In this document: one piece after another, positions 8,982-19,434 of the stretch
Numbering within the stretch: the first letter of the stretch is position 1
Layout of the letters: the number at the start of each line of letters is the position of its first letter
Assembly (NCBI GenBank): GCA_947685225.1
Contig: CANTUV010000031.1
Span: forward strand, 65,267,001 to 65,331,000
DNA from: Garcia nutans
Taxonomy: Eukaryota > Streptophyta > Magnoliopsida > Malpighiales > Euphorbiaceae
Length of the DNA stretch: 64,000 nucleotides
Direction: 5' to 3'
Made by a program: the position numbers and the translations under genes
Notes under the pieces: generated by a model
The model's input: only the letters and a program-made list of their open reading frames with translations
Told to the model about the DNA's origin: nothing
Database searches by the model: none

Positions 8982-10819
8982 CTTCTTTTAGGTACCCACT
9001 TGAAGTTGGGTCCTTGATGGTTAGTAGAAAAAGTGCCTTCTAACTTGAGATGTGCCTTTCTTATATAAAAAGAAAAATTTTTGTGTCCAAATTTCATGCA
9101 ATATGTGCATTGCCATGGTATTCTATTCTTCTGCATTTTTCTTTTTGCATTATACATACAACTACAAGTATGTGATTTCTTTTGTGCAAATTTAGTGAAC
9201 AACAATGCATAATTATTTTTGGCTTTATCTCCTAGTGAACCATAACTAGTTCTTTTAGACTTGGTGCAAGCATCTTTGATATGAACATCAAAAATTTTAG
9301 TTGTAGATGCTTTCACAAATGTTGGTTTGCTAGGTGCAATGTTGGTTGAGCCATTGAATCCTAATCCATATTTCAAGGAAGGTGATCTTTGATTATTAAT
9401 TAATGTGTTCAATGCTTCCTTTCCTTTATGAAATCTGGAAATTGATTCTTTTAGTTCTTTTAGTTCATGCTTCAATGTCTCATTCTCTTTAATCACTTTT
9501 TCTAAGTCATGTGAGCTTTTCTTTAATTCTCCTATTGTGTTCATCAAGTGTTCATTTGAGGTTTTCAATTCTAAGGTAGAATTCTTTAAGCATATATAAT
9601 CTTTTTCTAACTTAGAGTTTTTCTCTTTGTAAAGCATCATTTTAGAATAATATTTTTCTATTTTAAAATTCATGTGCTCAATCAAATCACTATCATCTAT
9701 ATCATTTATATCATCATGTGCTACAAGATCAAAGGATTGAGTACTTACCTCATTGGAGTCATCTTCAATAGCCATGAGACATAGATTTGCAATTCCTTCT
9801 TCTTCTTCTTCCTCACTTGAAGAAGAGTCATCCCATGTGGCTTTGAGAGACTTTTTCTTTTCTTTATCCCATTTCCTTTTGTTCTTTAATTTGTAGCAAT
9901 CCGATTTGATGTGACCAGTTTTTCCACATTCATAGCACTTTACCTCATTTTTCTTTTCTTTATCTTTGAAGGAGAATTTAGGAGGTGTACCTTTGTTTGC
10001 TTGTAATCTTTTCTTTCTTTTCCATTCATTGATTCTTTTTGAGAACATTGCCATTTCATCTTCATCATCAGTACCTTCATTGCTTGAGCTCTCAGCTTCT
10101 TTGATTGCTTTGAGTGCAATTGGTTTTCTCTTTTCTTTCTCACCTTGATCTTCTTCTTTTTCACTGTGCAGCTCAAAAGTGAGTAATTTACCAACTAGCT
10201 CGTCGGTTCTTAATGTGCTGAGATCATGAGCTTCTTCTATGGATGATACTTTGGATTCAAAGTTCTTTCTAGCTCTTAGGGCTCTCAAGATTTTACTGTT
10301 TACATCACCTTGATCATATACCTTGCCATACTTCTTTAGTTCATTGACAATAGCAAGCAAGCGATTTGTCATGTCGGTGACGTTTTCATTTGGTTTCATC
10401 TTGAATAGCTCTTACTCATGAACATGCATTTGTTTTTTGGTGAATCTTACTTGAGTCGTACCTTCATGGTAGTTTTCAAGTGTTTTCCAAATGCAATGTG
10501 CACAAGTTAAATGTTGAACTCTTCCACCTTCTTCTCTTGAAATGGAGTTCATCAAGATGGAAGCAGCTCTATTGTTCTTGAATCGATCTCTGATATTGCT
10601 AGTTGACCATTGAGCTTTGGGAAGAGGAACTTGAATACCGTCAACTTCATGAGTAGGAGATTTCCACTCACTTTCCACGAAATCCCATAGTTTAATCCCT
10701 TCACTATCTAGAAACAAGTACATTTTGTGTTTCCAGTATGAGTAATCAGTTCCATCAAAATAGGGTCTAAGAATAGAGTTAAGATTTCCATGAGAGCTTG
10801 ATGAAGAAGAAGTTGCCAT
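8978..10819 (-). pseudogene. gag: Copia-1 gag, interrupted by one in-frame stop
   Basis: The gag frame starts at 10819 (MATSSSSSSHG), reads 135 codons and meets a TAA at 10412-10414. The same frame continues with MKPNEN at 10399 for 473 more codons to the TGA at 8978-8980. The relative at 19550 has a tyrosine codon at the interrupting position, so the stop is a point mutation. Visible parts: a copia capsid domain (FDGTDYSYWKHKM near the start), a CCHC zinc knuckle (CYECGKTGHIKSDC, residues 155-168 of the second segment), acidic Ser/Glu tracts, and a long heptad-like coiled coil (about residues 230-330 of the second segment). Gag forms the virus-like particle and binds element RNA. The stop should truncate the particle protein. 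Confidence 0.9.
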
Positions 10820-10858
10820 AGTGGATCAGATTTCACAATTAAGTTTAAGAAATCTCAG

Positions 10859-10871
10859 GGCTCTGATACCA
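10859..10871 (-). promoter_or_regulatory. Copia-1 primer-binding site (tRNA-Met)
   Basis: On the minus strand TGGTATCAGAGCC, complementary to the 3' end of initiator tRNA-Met, starting two bases after the 5' LTR. It primes first-strand DNA synthesis. Confidence 0.9.
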
Positions 10872-11396
10872 ATTGTTGTCCCAAGATGGCAACCAAGAGG
10901 GGGGGGGGGGGGTGAATTGGTTTCCTCACGAAATGATGGCAAATTAAAAAACTCAACAAACACAAATGCGGAATAGAAAGTTGGTTGAGTAATGAAAGAA
11001 AGAAAGAACACACAAGATTTATAGTGGTTCGGATTTACCTCAATCCTACATCCACTTCCTTAACAACTTGTTAAGGTTCCACTATTCTTTGAAGTTTTTA
11101 CAAGCTCACTTCCAACTTTGGTGTTTTCACAAGTTCACACCTAACTTCACAAGTGTTTTTCTAAGGCTCACACTTACAACCCAATCAAGAGTTTTACAAG
11201 GCTCACTCTCACAACCCAAGTGTTTCCCAAGCTTACACTCAAACTTATACAATGGTGTTTTCAATGATCACACCTAACATTCATTACAATTTAATTGTAA
11301 GTTTAAGTAAAAGAAAATTTGTTGCTTGGCTATGAAAATCTGATTTCTTGATTGTTCTTTTTCACTTCACTATCTTGTTTTCTCATAGAGACATTG

Positions 11397-11404
11397 TATT
11401 TATA
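11397..11404 (-). promoter_or_regulatory. TATA box of the Copia-1 5' LTR
   Basis: TATAAATA on the minus strand, preceded by CATTGGC and, 21 bases upstream from start to start, by GGCTAG. Transcription would run toward lower coordinates into gag. The same box in the 3' LTR is at 2617-2624. Confidence 0.8.
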
Positions 11405-11489
11405 GCCAATGTGGTCTTACTAGCCGTTATTGAAGTTTTGAATAAAGTCTTGGCAGAATAGACCTTCTTTACTTAAACTGTCCGAAGCA

Positions 11490-12175
11490 CTTCACGGTCG
11501 CCCTTCATGCAAGGATGGTCGCGCTCATGTTTCTCGCGGTCGTCCTTTAACAAGGGACGGTCGCTGCTTTTGAAAAAGCTACAACGGTCGAATTTTAGTT
11601 CTCTGCAGCTGGAATCTTGTCCATGCTGTGTTTGTCGGACCGTTTCTTGCCCATGCTTTGTTTGTCGGGACGGTCGCGCCAAGCAGAGGTGCGGTCGCCC
11701 TTTTTGAATCTTTGAGTGGGTTTACAACGGTCATATTACGTGTCATTCTCTGACAGAGCAAAACTGAATGTCCGCCATAATTTGAATCTCGCGGTCGCCC
11801 TATGCAGAATCTCGCGATCGAACTCACAGTTTCGCGTTGAACTTCTGGACGCACCTGTGGACGCGAACACTACTGTCTCTTTGAGCAATTTCTTCTTGAA
11901 TTGTTGGGCGGTCGCGATTCTGAATGGGCGGTCGCTAAATTGATTAGCGAGGTCGAATCATTCACCGTTCTTGTCACCGCAAACCTTACTGTGATTGTAA
12001 TGATTTAAGTTCCTTGAGTAGCGGTCGGGCAAGTATTTTGGACGGCCGCCATTCTTGAGGCGCGGTCGAGACTGAGGTCGAACTTCTGACCGTGAAACCT
12101 ACTGTGATAAGGTTTCATTCTGTAATTGCATGTAGCGGTCGTATTCTGGTTTGGTGCGACCGCTAGAATTGTTCT
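11490..12175 (-). promoter_or_regulatory. Block of GCGGTCGC/GCGACCGC motifs in the Copia-1 U3
   Basis: About a dozen copies of CGGTCG or GCGGTCGC in either orientation, scattered over about 700 bp upstream of the LTR TATA box, in otherwise AT-rich DNA. The matching block in the 3' LTR is 2710-3390. Position upstream of TATA suggests a U3 enhancer array; that role is inferred. The 91- and 69-codon ORFs in this block are products of the repeat. Confidence 0.7.
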
Positions 12176-12291
12176 GTCTTGCTTTACTTAAGGCAACCTA
12201 ATCCTGCAACAAGATTCTTAAACACAAGTTAAATAGATCATCCATTTGAGTTGTCAAGGATCAAAATAGAGATCTTTTGTCTAACACTATT

Positions 12292-12384
12292 GAAATAAAC
12301 AACATCATATTATAAAACAAACAAAATCAAAAGAAATGGGCACCAATTCAAGATGAAAACTTACCTACAGACGTTGAAATTTGC
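12292..12384. other. Short segment between Copia-1 and a solo LTR
   Basis: Old DNA into which both neighbours inserted. It weakly resembles, in order, 17510-17620 of the reverse-oriented family A LTR (a CACC...GATGAAAA...CTTAC pattern), so it may continue the LTR cut by Copia-1. No gene. Confidence 0.35.
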
Positions 12385-12842
12385 CACTCTATAGACCCTT
12401 AATTTTTGACCCAGTCTAATTCGATAGTCCAAAATAATTTTTATAGTGTTTTAATTAAATAATATTTATTTTTAATAAAAATAAAAAAGTAATAATAAAA
12501 AGGATAAAAAATAAATAAAAATCGATGATGGAAGAATTAGCGATGAAAAATTTTCATTGCGGGTGACGAATTGGCTTGGGCCAATTCGCCGCAGGAAAAA
12601 CTTGTGACGAATTGGCCACAAGCAAAATGGCCATAGGCCAATTCGCTACAGGAAAATCCCACGGCAAATTGGCCTGGCTCGCCCCCAAGCCAGCAGCACC
12701 TGCAATAATTTTTTTGCCAGTGCACTTTTGCACACCTGACCCGCGCACGATTTTGCAAAACCCTGTTCTACTTGGTTTTTAATTTTATTTCCTAAAAGGT
12801 TTTTTTTCCTTAGCCAATTATTATTAGGTTTTGATTTTTTCC

Positions 12843-12850
12843 TATAAATA
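12843..12850 (+). promoter_or_regulatory. TATA box of the family A LTR
   Basis: TATAAATA with a CCAAT motif about 30 bp upstream, downstream of the palindrome block. The reverse-oriented copy has it at 19012-19019. Confidence 0.6.
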
Positions 12851-13189
12851 CTACATTAAAACACACAAAAAGGGACTTTTGATCTTTAAAAAAGGAGGGG
12901 AATTTTTGAGGACTTTTGGGCTTGGAACTATTGAAATTCTTTTGGCAATTAATTCATAATTTCAAGCTTGAAGGATCAAGAGCCAGCAAACAATATACAA
13001 CCCATCAAAGGCAGCAAACACTGTCCTTTGTATTGTTCAACCAAAATTCAAGTTTTGGTGGAACCAACAATGGAGGTTTGATTTTCTATTGACATATATA
13101 TGTTCACAGTAGCTTCATCATTCCAATTGATCAAAATTTTAAACATACAATAGATGATGTTTTTTGATCAATTATTCTATTTACCATCT

Positions 13190-13520
13190 AAACTCTATTT
13201 AAAACCCTAAAAAAGTGTTTTTCCAAAACCCTAATGCCTTAATACCCATAAAATATATTTTTGAAAACTAAAACCCTAATTACGCTTTTCTAAAACCACA
13301 AAACAATAATCTATTTTCTTAAACCCTAACCAAATCTATTTTTCTAAGATTCATAGTAGCCTTATTTTTTTAAGTGTCAAAAGCTTTAACCCTAATTAAT
13401 TCTTCTTTTCAAAATCACACAGTAGCATTATTCTTTTAAAAATAAAATTAATTCCTTAAAATCTCAAAACCCTATTTTCTAAATCTTAAACCCTAAAATC
13501 TTAATTTTCAACACCAAAAC
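13190..13520 (+). repeat. Series of telobox-like AAACCCTAA motifs
   Basis: About seven AAACCCTAA or AACCCTAA motifs, irregularly spaced with AT-rich filler. They are not a tandem telomere array. The inverted solo LTR carries a similar series (TTAGGGTTT) at 18060-18560. Confidence 0.7.
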
Positions 13521-14541
13521 CTACAAACCTAAAAGCCAATTTTCAAAATATTTCGAGGCGCGGCCCCCGACCCCGCAAGGGGCACTGCTCCTTTGACTCC
13601 CGCCTGCTAATCGGCTAGCGGGACCGCCGTATAGGCTCGTCGAAGGGGTCAATATTTATTTGTATATTATAAGTCTTTATGTTTAACTTCCTTTATTATG
13701 ATTATTCAAAATATAGTAGCTTTATTCAAAATACAAACCTAAACCCTAATTTATTCAAACCATAAATCTTAATTAATTCTATTTTTCAAATCATCACAAT
13801 AGCTTGTTCCTTTCAAATATCTAAAGATTTTATTTTATTTTTATAAGCTTCAATCTTATTTACTTAAATCCTAAAGTTATATACTTACTGTTTTGTTTAA
13901 ATTAGATGAATGATTTATTTATGATGAATGGTTGTTTACTTTTATTGATTTGCTTTGGTTTCAAAACATTGTAAGAGGTATGTTTCCATTATTGGATACC
14001 TCATTAATTAATTTTTATGTAATTTAAATTGTTCTTATACTTTGGGATTAATGTAAATGACACATTTCCACCTTTTGGTGGGTGTCCTATTTAGTTTTAG
14101 ACCTTGAATGATGTAAGGACAAATTTTCATTCTCGGATGGGTGTCCATTTATTTATTTTGTTTGGACATGGCTTTGATTTTAATATAATGATGCTTTATT
14201 TTAATTGTTGTATGTAGTATGGATAATATTGTTATATTTAAGAATTTTATAATATTAAGACCAGCAAAGGAGGCCGGTTCCAATGAACCGGGCATTGTGG
14301 GGTTGTTGGGCCATTTCTCACCTTCCCCACACGTTCTCAACTTTTCGAACCCATTAAGGGGTTAGGGATTCCTTAGGAATCGAGTCATCCACCCCTTTCT
14401 TTTTTTCCAGTCCATCCAGGTGGCGACTCCATTTTCTTTGGGCTTAGGCCCATGTTCTCTAAGGCCCCAAGCATAAACAGTGTCAAAGTCAAAAGAACCA
14501 TTCCGCCGGAAGTGGGGGCAAAAATCCCAGCTCACACACTC

Positions 14542-15000
14542 TGAGAGTTATTGTAGAATACAATAATAATGTTATAGAGCTTGACAATTATCAAGGAATC
14601 TCGAGCATATAGTTAAAGAAAAAATTTGTTGATTCTTAAAATTATCAAATTTGGCAACTGTATACTTCCAAACTTAATAATTTCATTATACAGATCTCAC
14701 CTCTCGCCTATAAAAGGGAGCTTCCAGCTCTCTTGAAGGGGACTTTTTTTGGCAGGTAGATGCAAGTTTTTCTTTTTTAGTAGACTAAAGAAAAAGATAG
14801 TAAGGAAACATTACCATTTTCCTACCTTTTTATCTTGTATTCCATATGTAAAAGGAGATTATTCCTACAAAATTCAATCATTCAAAGCAAGAGTCAAGAG
14901 CACTCTACAACTCTAGAAAGTTGGTTGAGACTTTTATCCATTGGAAGAAAGTTTCTTAAGTTTCTAGTGTTAATCCTCAAAGCTACACCACTAAAGCTAC
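14542..15000 (+). other. Unassigned noncoding segment with a TATA box
   Basis: It contains CGCCTATAAAAGGGAGCTTCCAG (TATA at about 14723) followed by a T-rich stretch and ATTCCTACAAAATTCAATC, a layout seen in the R-U5 part of LTRs. I find no matching second LTR and no ORF with recognisable content. Possibly the downstream half of an old LTR or an untranslated leader. Confidence 0.3.
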
Positions 15001-16760
15001 ACTAGCAAGTATACGAGGCTGCTGTAGTATTTCGGTGAACACCTCAAGGTCGTCTCATAAAGAAGCTAGATAAGCTAATTATTTATCAAATCATAATAAA
15101 CAAATTATCAATTTATAGTCTTTGATTTTTAAAATTAAATTGCTAAACAACTAACGAAAACAGAAAGGAATTGAATTTATAGCAATGAAAGAAAAATGAA
15201 CAAATATATTTATTCACTTAATAGAAAAGCCTAGGGTTTGCACTTCTCTACTAATTTATATGTATGAACAGCTATTCCTCTCAACTGATTTAATTTCAAA
15301 GATTAGATTTCAAGCAACTTAATTAATCAAATTAAGGAAATAAGCTCTTGCATTCAAACCTTTTTCAATTAATCTTACTACAATCAAAATGATCTTTTCC
15401 TTAGGTTTATATTTCTAATTCACCTAAGTCCCTAATTAAATTATTCCAGTATTAGATTTCATTTCTCAATCCTTCATCTAAATACCTAAAATGCATAATT
15501 GGTGGCCAATCAATTATATATTAACATTAATCCATTCAATTAAGGATAAAAGAAATAAATCAATTAAGAGAAATAACCCTTTCATATAATCATAGTAGAT
15601 TCATACAAACCCTAGACTAGATCAAAATTAGTTCATAGTGATGCTATCAAACAAATTCATCTCATTAAAATTCAAAGAAATTAATTCAGACATTAGAGAA
15701 TTCATAAATAAAATTTTAATAAAACTTAAGAAATAGAGTTAAAGAAAAAAACCAAATTACAATTTTCCTTTGGCTTCTAAAGAATCTCTTGCTCAGATTT
15801 TTGCTAAAAGAATAACGTAATAGCTAGAACTAATTTGATCTAGAGTGTTTGAATGAAAGTGAAAACAATCTTCGAAAGTTTTCTTGTTTCAGAGAAAAAT
15901 TCTCCAGAGAAAAATAAATAATGGCTGAAAAAGTATCTCCCCCTTTCTCTTGCCCTAATCTTATCTATTTATACAAATCCCTTGGCTAAAAATTTGCACA
16001 AGCCGCGTATTTGGGTGCTGGGTGTGACACGGCCACAAGCTTGGCCGTGTCATTTGGGTGTGTCACCTTCTGCTTCTTTAGTTTGCTTATCTTTTGTTCT
16101 TTGGCATGAGATGGGACACGGCCAAGCTTGCTGGCCGTGTCATGTGACATGGCCAGTGGCTTGGCCATGTCACTTGAGTGTGTCCTCTTCTATTTTGCTC
16201 CTTGCTCTTCTTTTTTCTTTGGAGATGAGAGTGACACGGCCAAGCCTGTTGGCTGTGCCACTTGTTGCCATTTCTTTCCTTCTTTTCTTCTCTTTCTTTA
16301 GTTTCTTTGGTTTTGGTCTTTAGGTGAGACACGGCCAGTGGCTTGGCCATGTCTCCTGGCCATGTCAAGCTATGCCTTCATTTCCTTTGAGGTGACACGG
16401 CCAAGCTTGATTTGGCTTGGCCATGTCTTGCTTGATTCATGCTCTTCTTTCTTTGTTTTGATCTTCCAAGGGAGTTTTTGCACTTTAACCTAAAACAAAC
16501 ACTTAAAACAAACTTTAAACAAAATCAAATGAAACATTAACTAAAAACACATAAACATCATACTAAAAACTAGTACAAAAATGATCTAAACACTGAGATA
16601 AATTAAGGCAGAGGAGTACACAAGCTTCCAAACTTCCTTGAGCTCTAAAAATGTGGAAATCACTAAATAAACATATTAAAACTACCAAAAGGCATGAAGA
16701 AAACAATAATTATCATAATAAATAAATAGCAATTTGAGGACAAAAACTAATAAAACAACA
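15001..16760 (-). repeat. LTR-like noncoding element, reverse orientation, inserted at a Copia-2 LTR edge
   Basis: The right edge at 16760 (ACAACA) coincides exactly with the loss of Copia-2 LTR homology, which resumes at 16761. On the minus strand it reads: TGTTGTTTTATT start, a block of GACACGGCC/GGCCGTGTC palindromes (16020-16430), TATAAATA (15966-15973), and an AT-rich leader ending near GTATACTTGC (15008-15020). That order is the U3-TATA-R/U5 order of an LTR. The terminal GCAAGTATACG...GTCGTCTC segment resembles sequence I associate with plant gypsy LTRs, at low confidence. I found no target duplication. The 113-, 93- and 60-codon ORFs here are translations of the palindromes. Confidence 0.45.
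16020..16430. repeat. GACACGGCC palindrome block
   Basis: About seven inverted pairs or half-copies of GACACGGCC and GGCCGTGTC (some decayed to GGCCATGTC), each pair separated by about 8 bases often containing AAGCTT, spaced 40-110 bp. The pair at 16026-16051 is identical base for base to one in the D1 LTR (37868-37893). Confidence 0.85.
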
Positions 16761-17203
16761 GCCAGTTGAAGACTTGAAGGCTATAAATATCCCAAGAAAC
16801 TTCATTTTTCAGTAGGATTGTGATTGTAATTGCCAAGATTAACAATTTTCATTTGTTTGCATCAAAATTTTTACTTGTATTCTTGAGTTTTGGGTGTAAG
16901 CATTAAAATACCATTGTAAGTTTGAGTGTGAGATTTGAACCACTTAGGTTATAGAGTGAGCCTGGGAAAACTCTTGTTTGGGCTGTGAGAAAGTGTCTCA
17001 AACCTTGTAAAAGTTCAGTGTGAGCTTGTGGAAACACTAAGTTAGAGTCGAGCTTGTAAAAATACAAGATTAGTGGAAGCTTAACAAGTTGTTAAGGAAG
17101 TGGACATAGGATTGAGGTAATTCAAAATACTATAAACTATTTGCATTCATTCTTCTATACTCTACTATCTTTTTGCCTAGTTTGATTTTAAATTTTAATT
17201 TAC
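16761..17203 (+). repeat. Copia-2 5' LTR, first remaining part
   Basis: Aligns with 26241-26683 (GTTGAAGACTTGAAGGCTATAAAT...). It includes the LTR TATA box (about 16783-16789) and downstream leader. It ends with TTTAC (17199-17203), the left target duplication of the inserted solo LTR. Confidence 0.85.
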
Positions 17204-19429
17204 TATGAACGGGAATTTTTACCCCCACTCCTGGTGAAATGATTCTTGCGACTTCGGCACTGTTTAGGCTTGGGGCCTTAGAGAACACAAGCCTAAGCCC
17301 GGAGAAAATAGAGTCGCCACCCGAAAGGGGTGGATGACTCGATTCCTAAGGAATTCCCAACCCCTTAATGGGTTTGAAAAGTTGGATACGTGTGGAGAAG
17401 GTGAGAAATGACCCAGCACCCCCACAATGCCCGGTTCATTGGAACCGGCCTCCTTTGCAGGTCTTAATATTATAAAATTCTTAAATATAATAATATTATC
17501 CATACTACATGCAACAGTTAAAATAAAGCATTATTATATTAAAATCAAAACAATGTCCAAATAAAACAGATAAATAGACACCCATCCGAGGATGAAAATA
17601 TGTCCTTACATTGTCCATGTCTAAAACTAAGTAGGACACCCACCGAAAGGTGGAAACGTGTCCTTTACATTAATTCCAAAATATAAAAATAATTTAAATT
17701 ACATGAAAATTAATTAATGAGGTACCCAATAATGGAAACATACCTCTTACAATTTTAATACTAAAATAAACAAATAATAATCATAATAATAAAGAAAATA
17801 TCCATCCATGATAAATTAAACAAATTAAGAATTAAAATTAAATAAATCAACCATTAAAACATATACTAAACTACATAATCAAATTTAAAATTAAATAAAG
17901 CAATAAATATATAAATTTAAGGTTCGCATCTTACAATAGGGTTTTAGAATTTTAATTACTAAATTAGGGATTTGGAAAAAAGAAAAGTTAAATACATTGA
18001 CTCATAATACACAAATGAATATTGACCCGTTCGATAGGGCGGGGGTCAAGGGGGTAGTGCCCTAGAAAATTTTAGAAACTGGCTTCTAGGGTTGTAGGTT
18101 TTGGTGTTGAAAATTAAGATTTTAGGGTTTAGGATTTAGAAAATAGGGTTTTGGGATTTTGAGGAACTAATATTATTTTTTAAAAGAATAATGCTACTGT
18201 GATTAAAAAAAAAAAGGTTTGGTTAGGGTTTTAAGCAAACAGATTGTTGTTTTGGTTTGTAGAAAAGGTGTAATTAGGGTTTCAGATTTGAAAAACATGT
18301 TTTAAGGCTATTAAGGGTTTAGGGTTTTAAGGTTTTTTAGGTTTACTGGATGGGGGTTTGAAAAATGAGGTTTTAGAATTTTGGGAATAAATTAGGATTT
18401 TCTCGGATTAGGGTTTTGGGTGTTTTTGGCAAAATAATTTGGATTAGGATTTTGGTGGCTTTAGGTAGAATAATTTAGGGTTTAAAGTTTTTGAAAAAAT
18501 AGTTTAGGGTTTTAAAGTTTTTGAAACAAAAGAACGATTTAGGGTTTTGATAATTTAATTAATGACTTAGGCTACTGGATGGTTTTAAGTTTTTAGTTTT
18601 TATAAAACATGCAAGTGGAGTTTTGAAAACCAACTGATTAATGTATTAACTAAAGTAAACAATTAAAATGATTAAAACAAAGATCAAGTTACTGCATATT
18701 CTTATTAATCAAAGAAAACGAAGCTACTGTGAACATATAATTTATGATTAAAGATCAAACTTGTGTAGTCGGTTTCACCAAAAAATTGATTTCTGGATGA
18801 ATAATAACAAAGACAATGTTGTTGTACTTTGATGGATTGATGATTGATGAATGCTTACTTGCTGCTAATTCCTTTTTCTCATCTTCTGCTTTGCTGTTTA
18901 ATCCTCTTATTGTTAATTACCGACCTCGTTAATAAAAATTCCCCCGTTTCCCCTCTAGGGTTTTTTTTGTCTCTCATTTTCCCTCCTCCTTGTTAAAGTC
19001 TAAAATGTTATTATTTATAGGCAAAAACCTCACTCATAATCCTCAACCCTAATATCAATCCGTCCATAAAACAAATTTTAGTTCAATTAGAAAACTCATT
19101 GAAACCATGTCGATCTGGGCAACCAGATCAACATGAGTTAAGGCCATGTCGACCTGGTTGCCCAGGTCGACATGAGTCCAACCTCATGTCGATCTGGGCT
19201 GCCATATCAACATGAGGCATGCTCATGTCTCCCCGGCCGGTCTGACTCAAATTATGCCTTTTTTAACTCATGGATCAAAAAGTTTTAATTTAGGCCGATT
19301 CAACTTGATTTTAGAATTTTATAATTGAATTTTATAACTAGGTTTAAATATTTTAAAGTTGGATCAAATTTATTTTGGCATCCTTTAATTAGGACCGTAT
19401 CAAATTGTGGTCAAAATTAAGGGTCTACA
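17204..19429 (-). mobile_element. Solo LTR of family A, reverse orientation, inside the Copia-2 5' LTR
   Basis: A 2226-bp LTR flanked by a perfect TTTAC duplication (17199-17203 and 19430-19434). On the minus strand it runs from TGTAGACCCTTAATTTTG (19429) to AAAATTCCCGTTCATA (17204). It has the same modules as 12390-14536: a palindrome block (19100-19240, here CATGTCGACCTGG / CCAGGTCGACATG), a TATAAATA box (19012-19019), a telobox series (18060-18560) and the conserved 3' end. It is younger than Copia-2, which it interrupts. No coding content. Confidence 0.9.
18060..18560 (-). repeat. Series of telobox-like TTAGGGTTT motifs
   Basis: Roughly ten TAGGGTTT motifs, inverted relative to 13190-13520, at the equivalent place in the second solo LTR. 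Confidence 0.7.
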
Positions 19430-19434
19430 TTTAC

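Larger units (their letters stand above)
2096..12286 (-). mobile_element. Copia-1: complete Ty1/copia LTR retrotransposon (SIRE/Maximus-like layout)
   Basis: A full-length element of about 10.2 kb on the minus strand. Two LTRs (2096-3506 and 10874-12286) begin and end TGTT...AACA and are flanked by an identical 5-bp duplication, CTATT, at 2091-2095 and 12287-12291. In transcription order: 5' LTR, tRNA-Met primer site, gag, pol (protease-integrase-RT-RNase H), a third ORF, a polypurine tract array, 3' LTR. By eye the LTRs differ by roughly 14 substitutions plus a poly-G length difference, about 1%, so insertion is recent. Pol and the third ORF are open; gag has one internal stop, so this copy probably cannot move by itself. 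The length and extra 3' ORF fit the SIRE/Maximus branch of copia; clade placement is inferred from layout, not from a tree. Confidence 0.95.
10874..12286 (-). repeat. Copia-1 5' LTR
   Basis: 1413 bp, nearly identical to 2096-3506. The 2-bp length difference is explained by a longer poly-G run here (14 G at 10899-10912 against 12). The first 600 bp in plus coordinates look identical between the LTRs; substitutions fall in the CpG-rich block (11490-12170). Confidence 0.95.
12390..14536 (+). mobile_element. Solo LTR of family A
   Basis: A 2147-bp LTR from TATAGACCCTTAATTTTTG (original TG altered to TA) to AAATCCCAGCTCACA, flanked by a perfect 5-bp duplication CACTC at 12385-12389 and 14537-14541. 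There is no internal region, so it is the product of LTR-LTR recombination. Features in order: a palindromic block of GACGAATTGGC / GCCAATTCGCC motifs (12555-12690), CCAAT (12814) and TATAAATA (12843-12850), a telobox-like AAACCCTAA series (13190-13520), a GC-rich CCCCGCAAGGGGCACTGC segment (13570), and the conserved 3' end. The superfamily is not determined because no coding part is present. Short ORFs inside are not genes. Confidence 0.9.

Noticed and set aside
10859..10871. tRNA-Met-like sequence as a tRNA gene
   Set aside because: Only the 3' end complement of the tRNA is present; it is a primer-binding site next to an LTR. The same holds at 39460, 54856 and 63168.
13190..13520. Interstitial telomere array
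   Set aside because: AAACCCTAA motifs are irregularly spaced with unrelated filler and belong to an LTR family; not tandem telomeric repeats.
15982..16368. 113- and 93-codon ORFs rich in W, P, C and H
   Set aside because: They are translations of the GACACGGCC palindrome block, open on both strands because the repeat lacks stops. Not a protein family.
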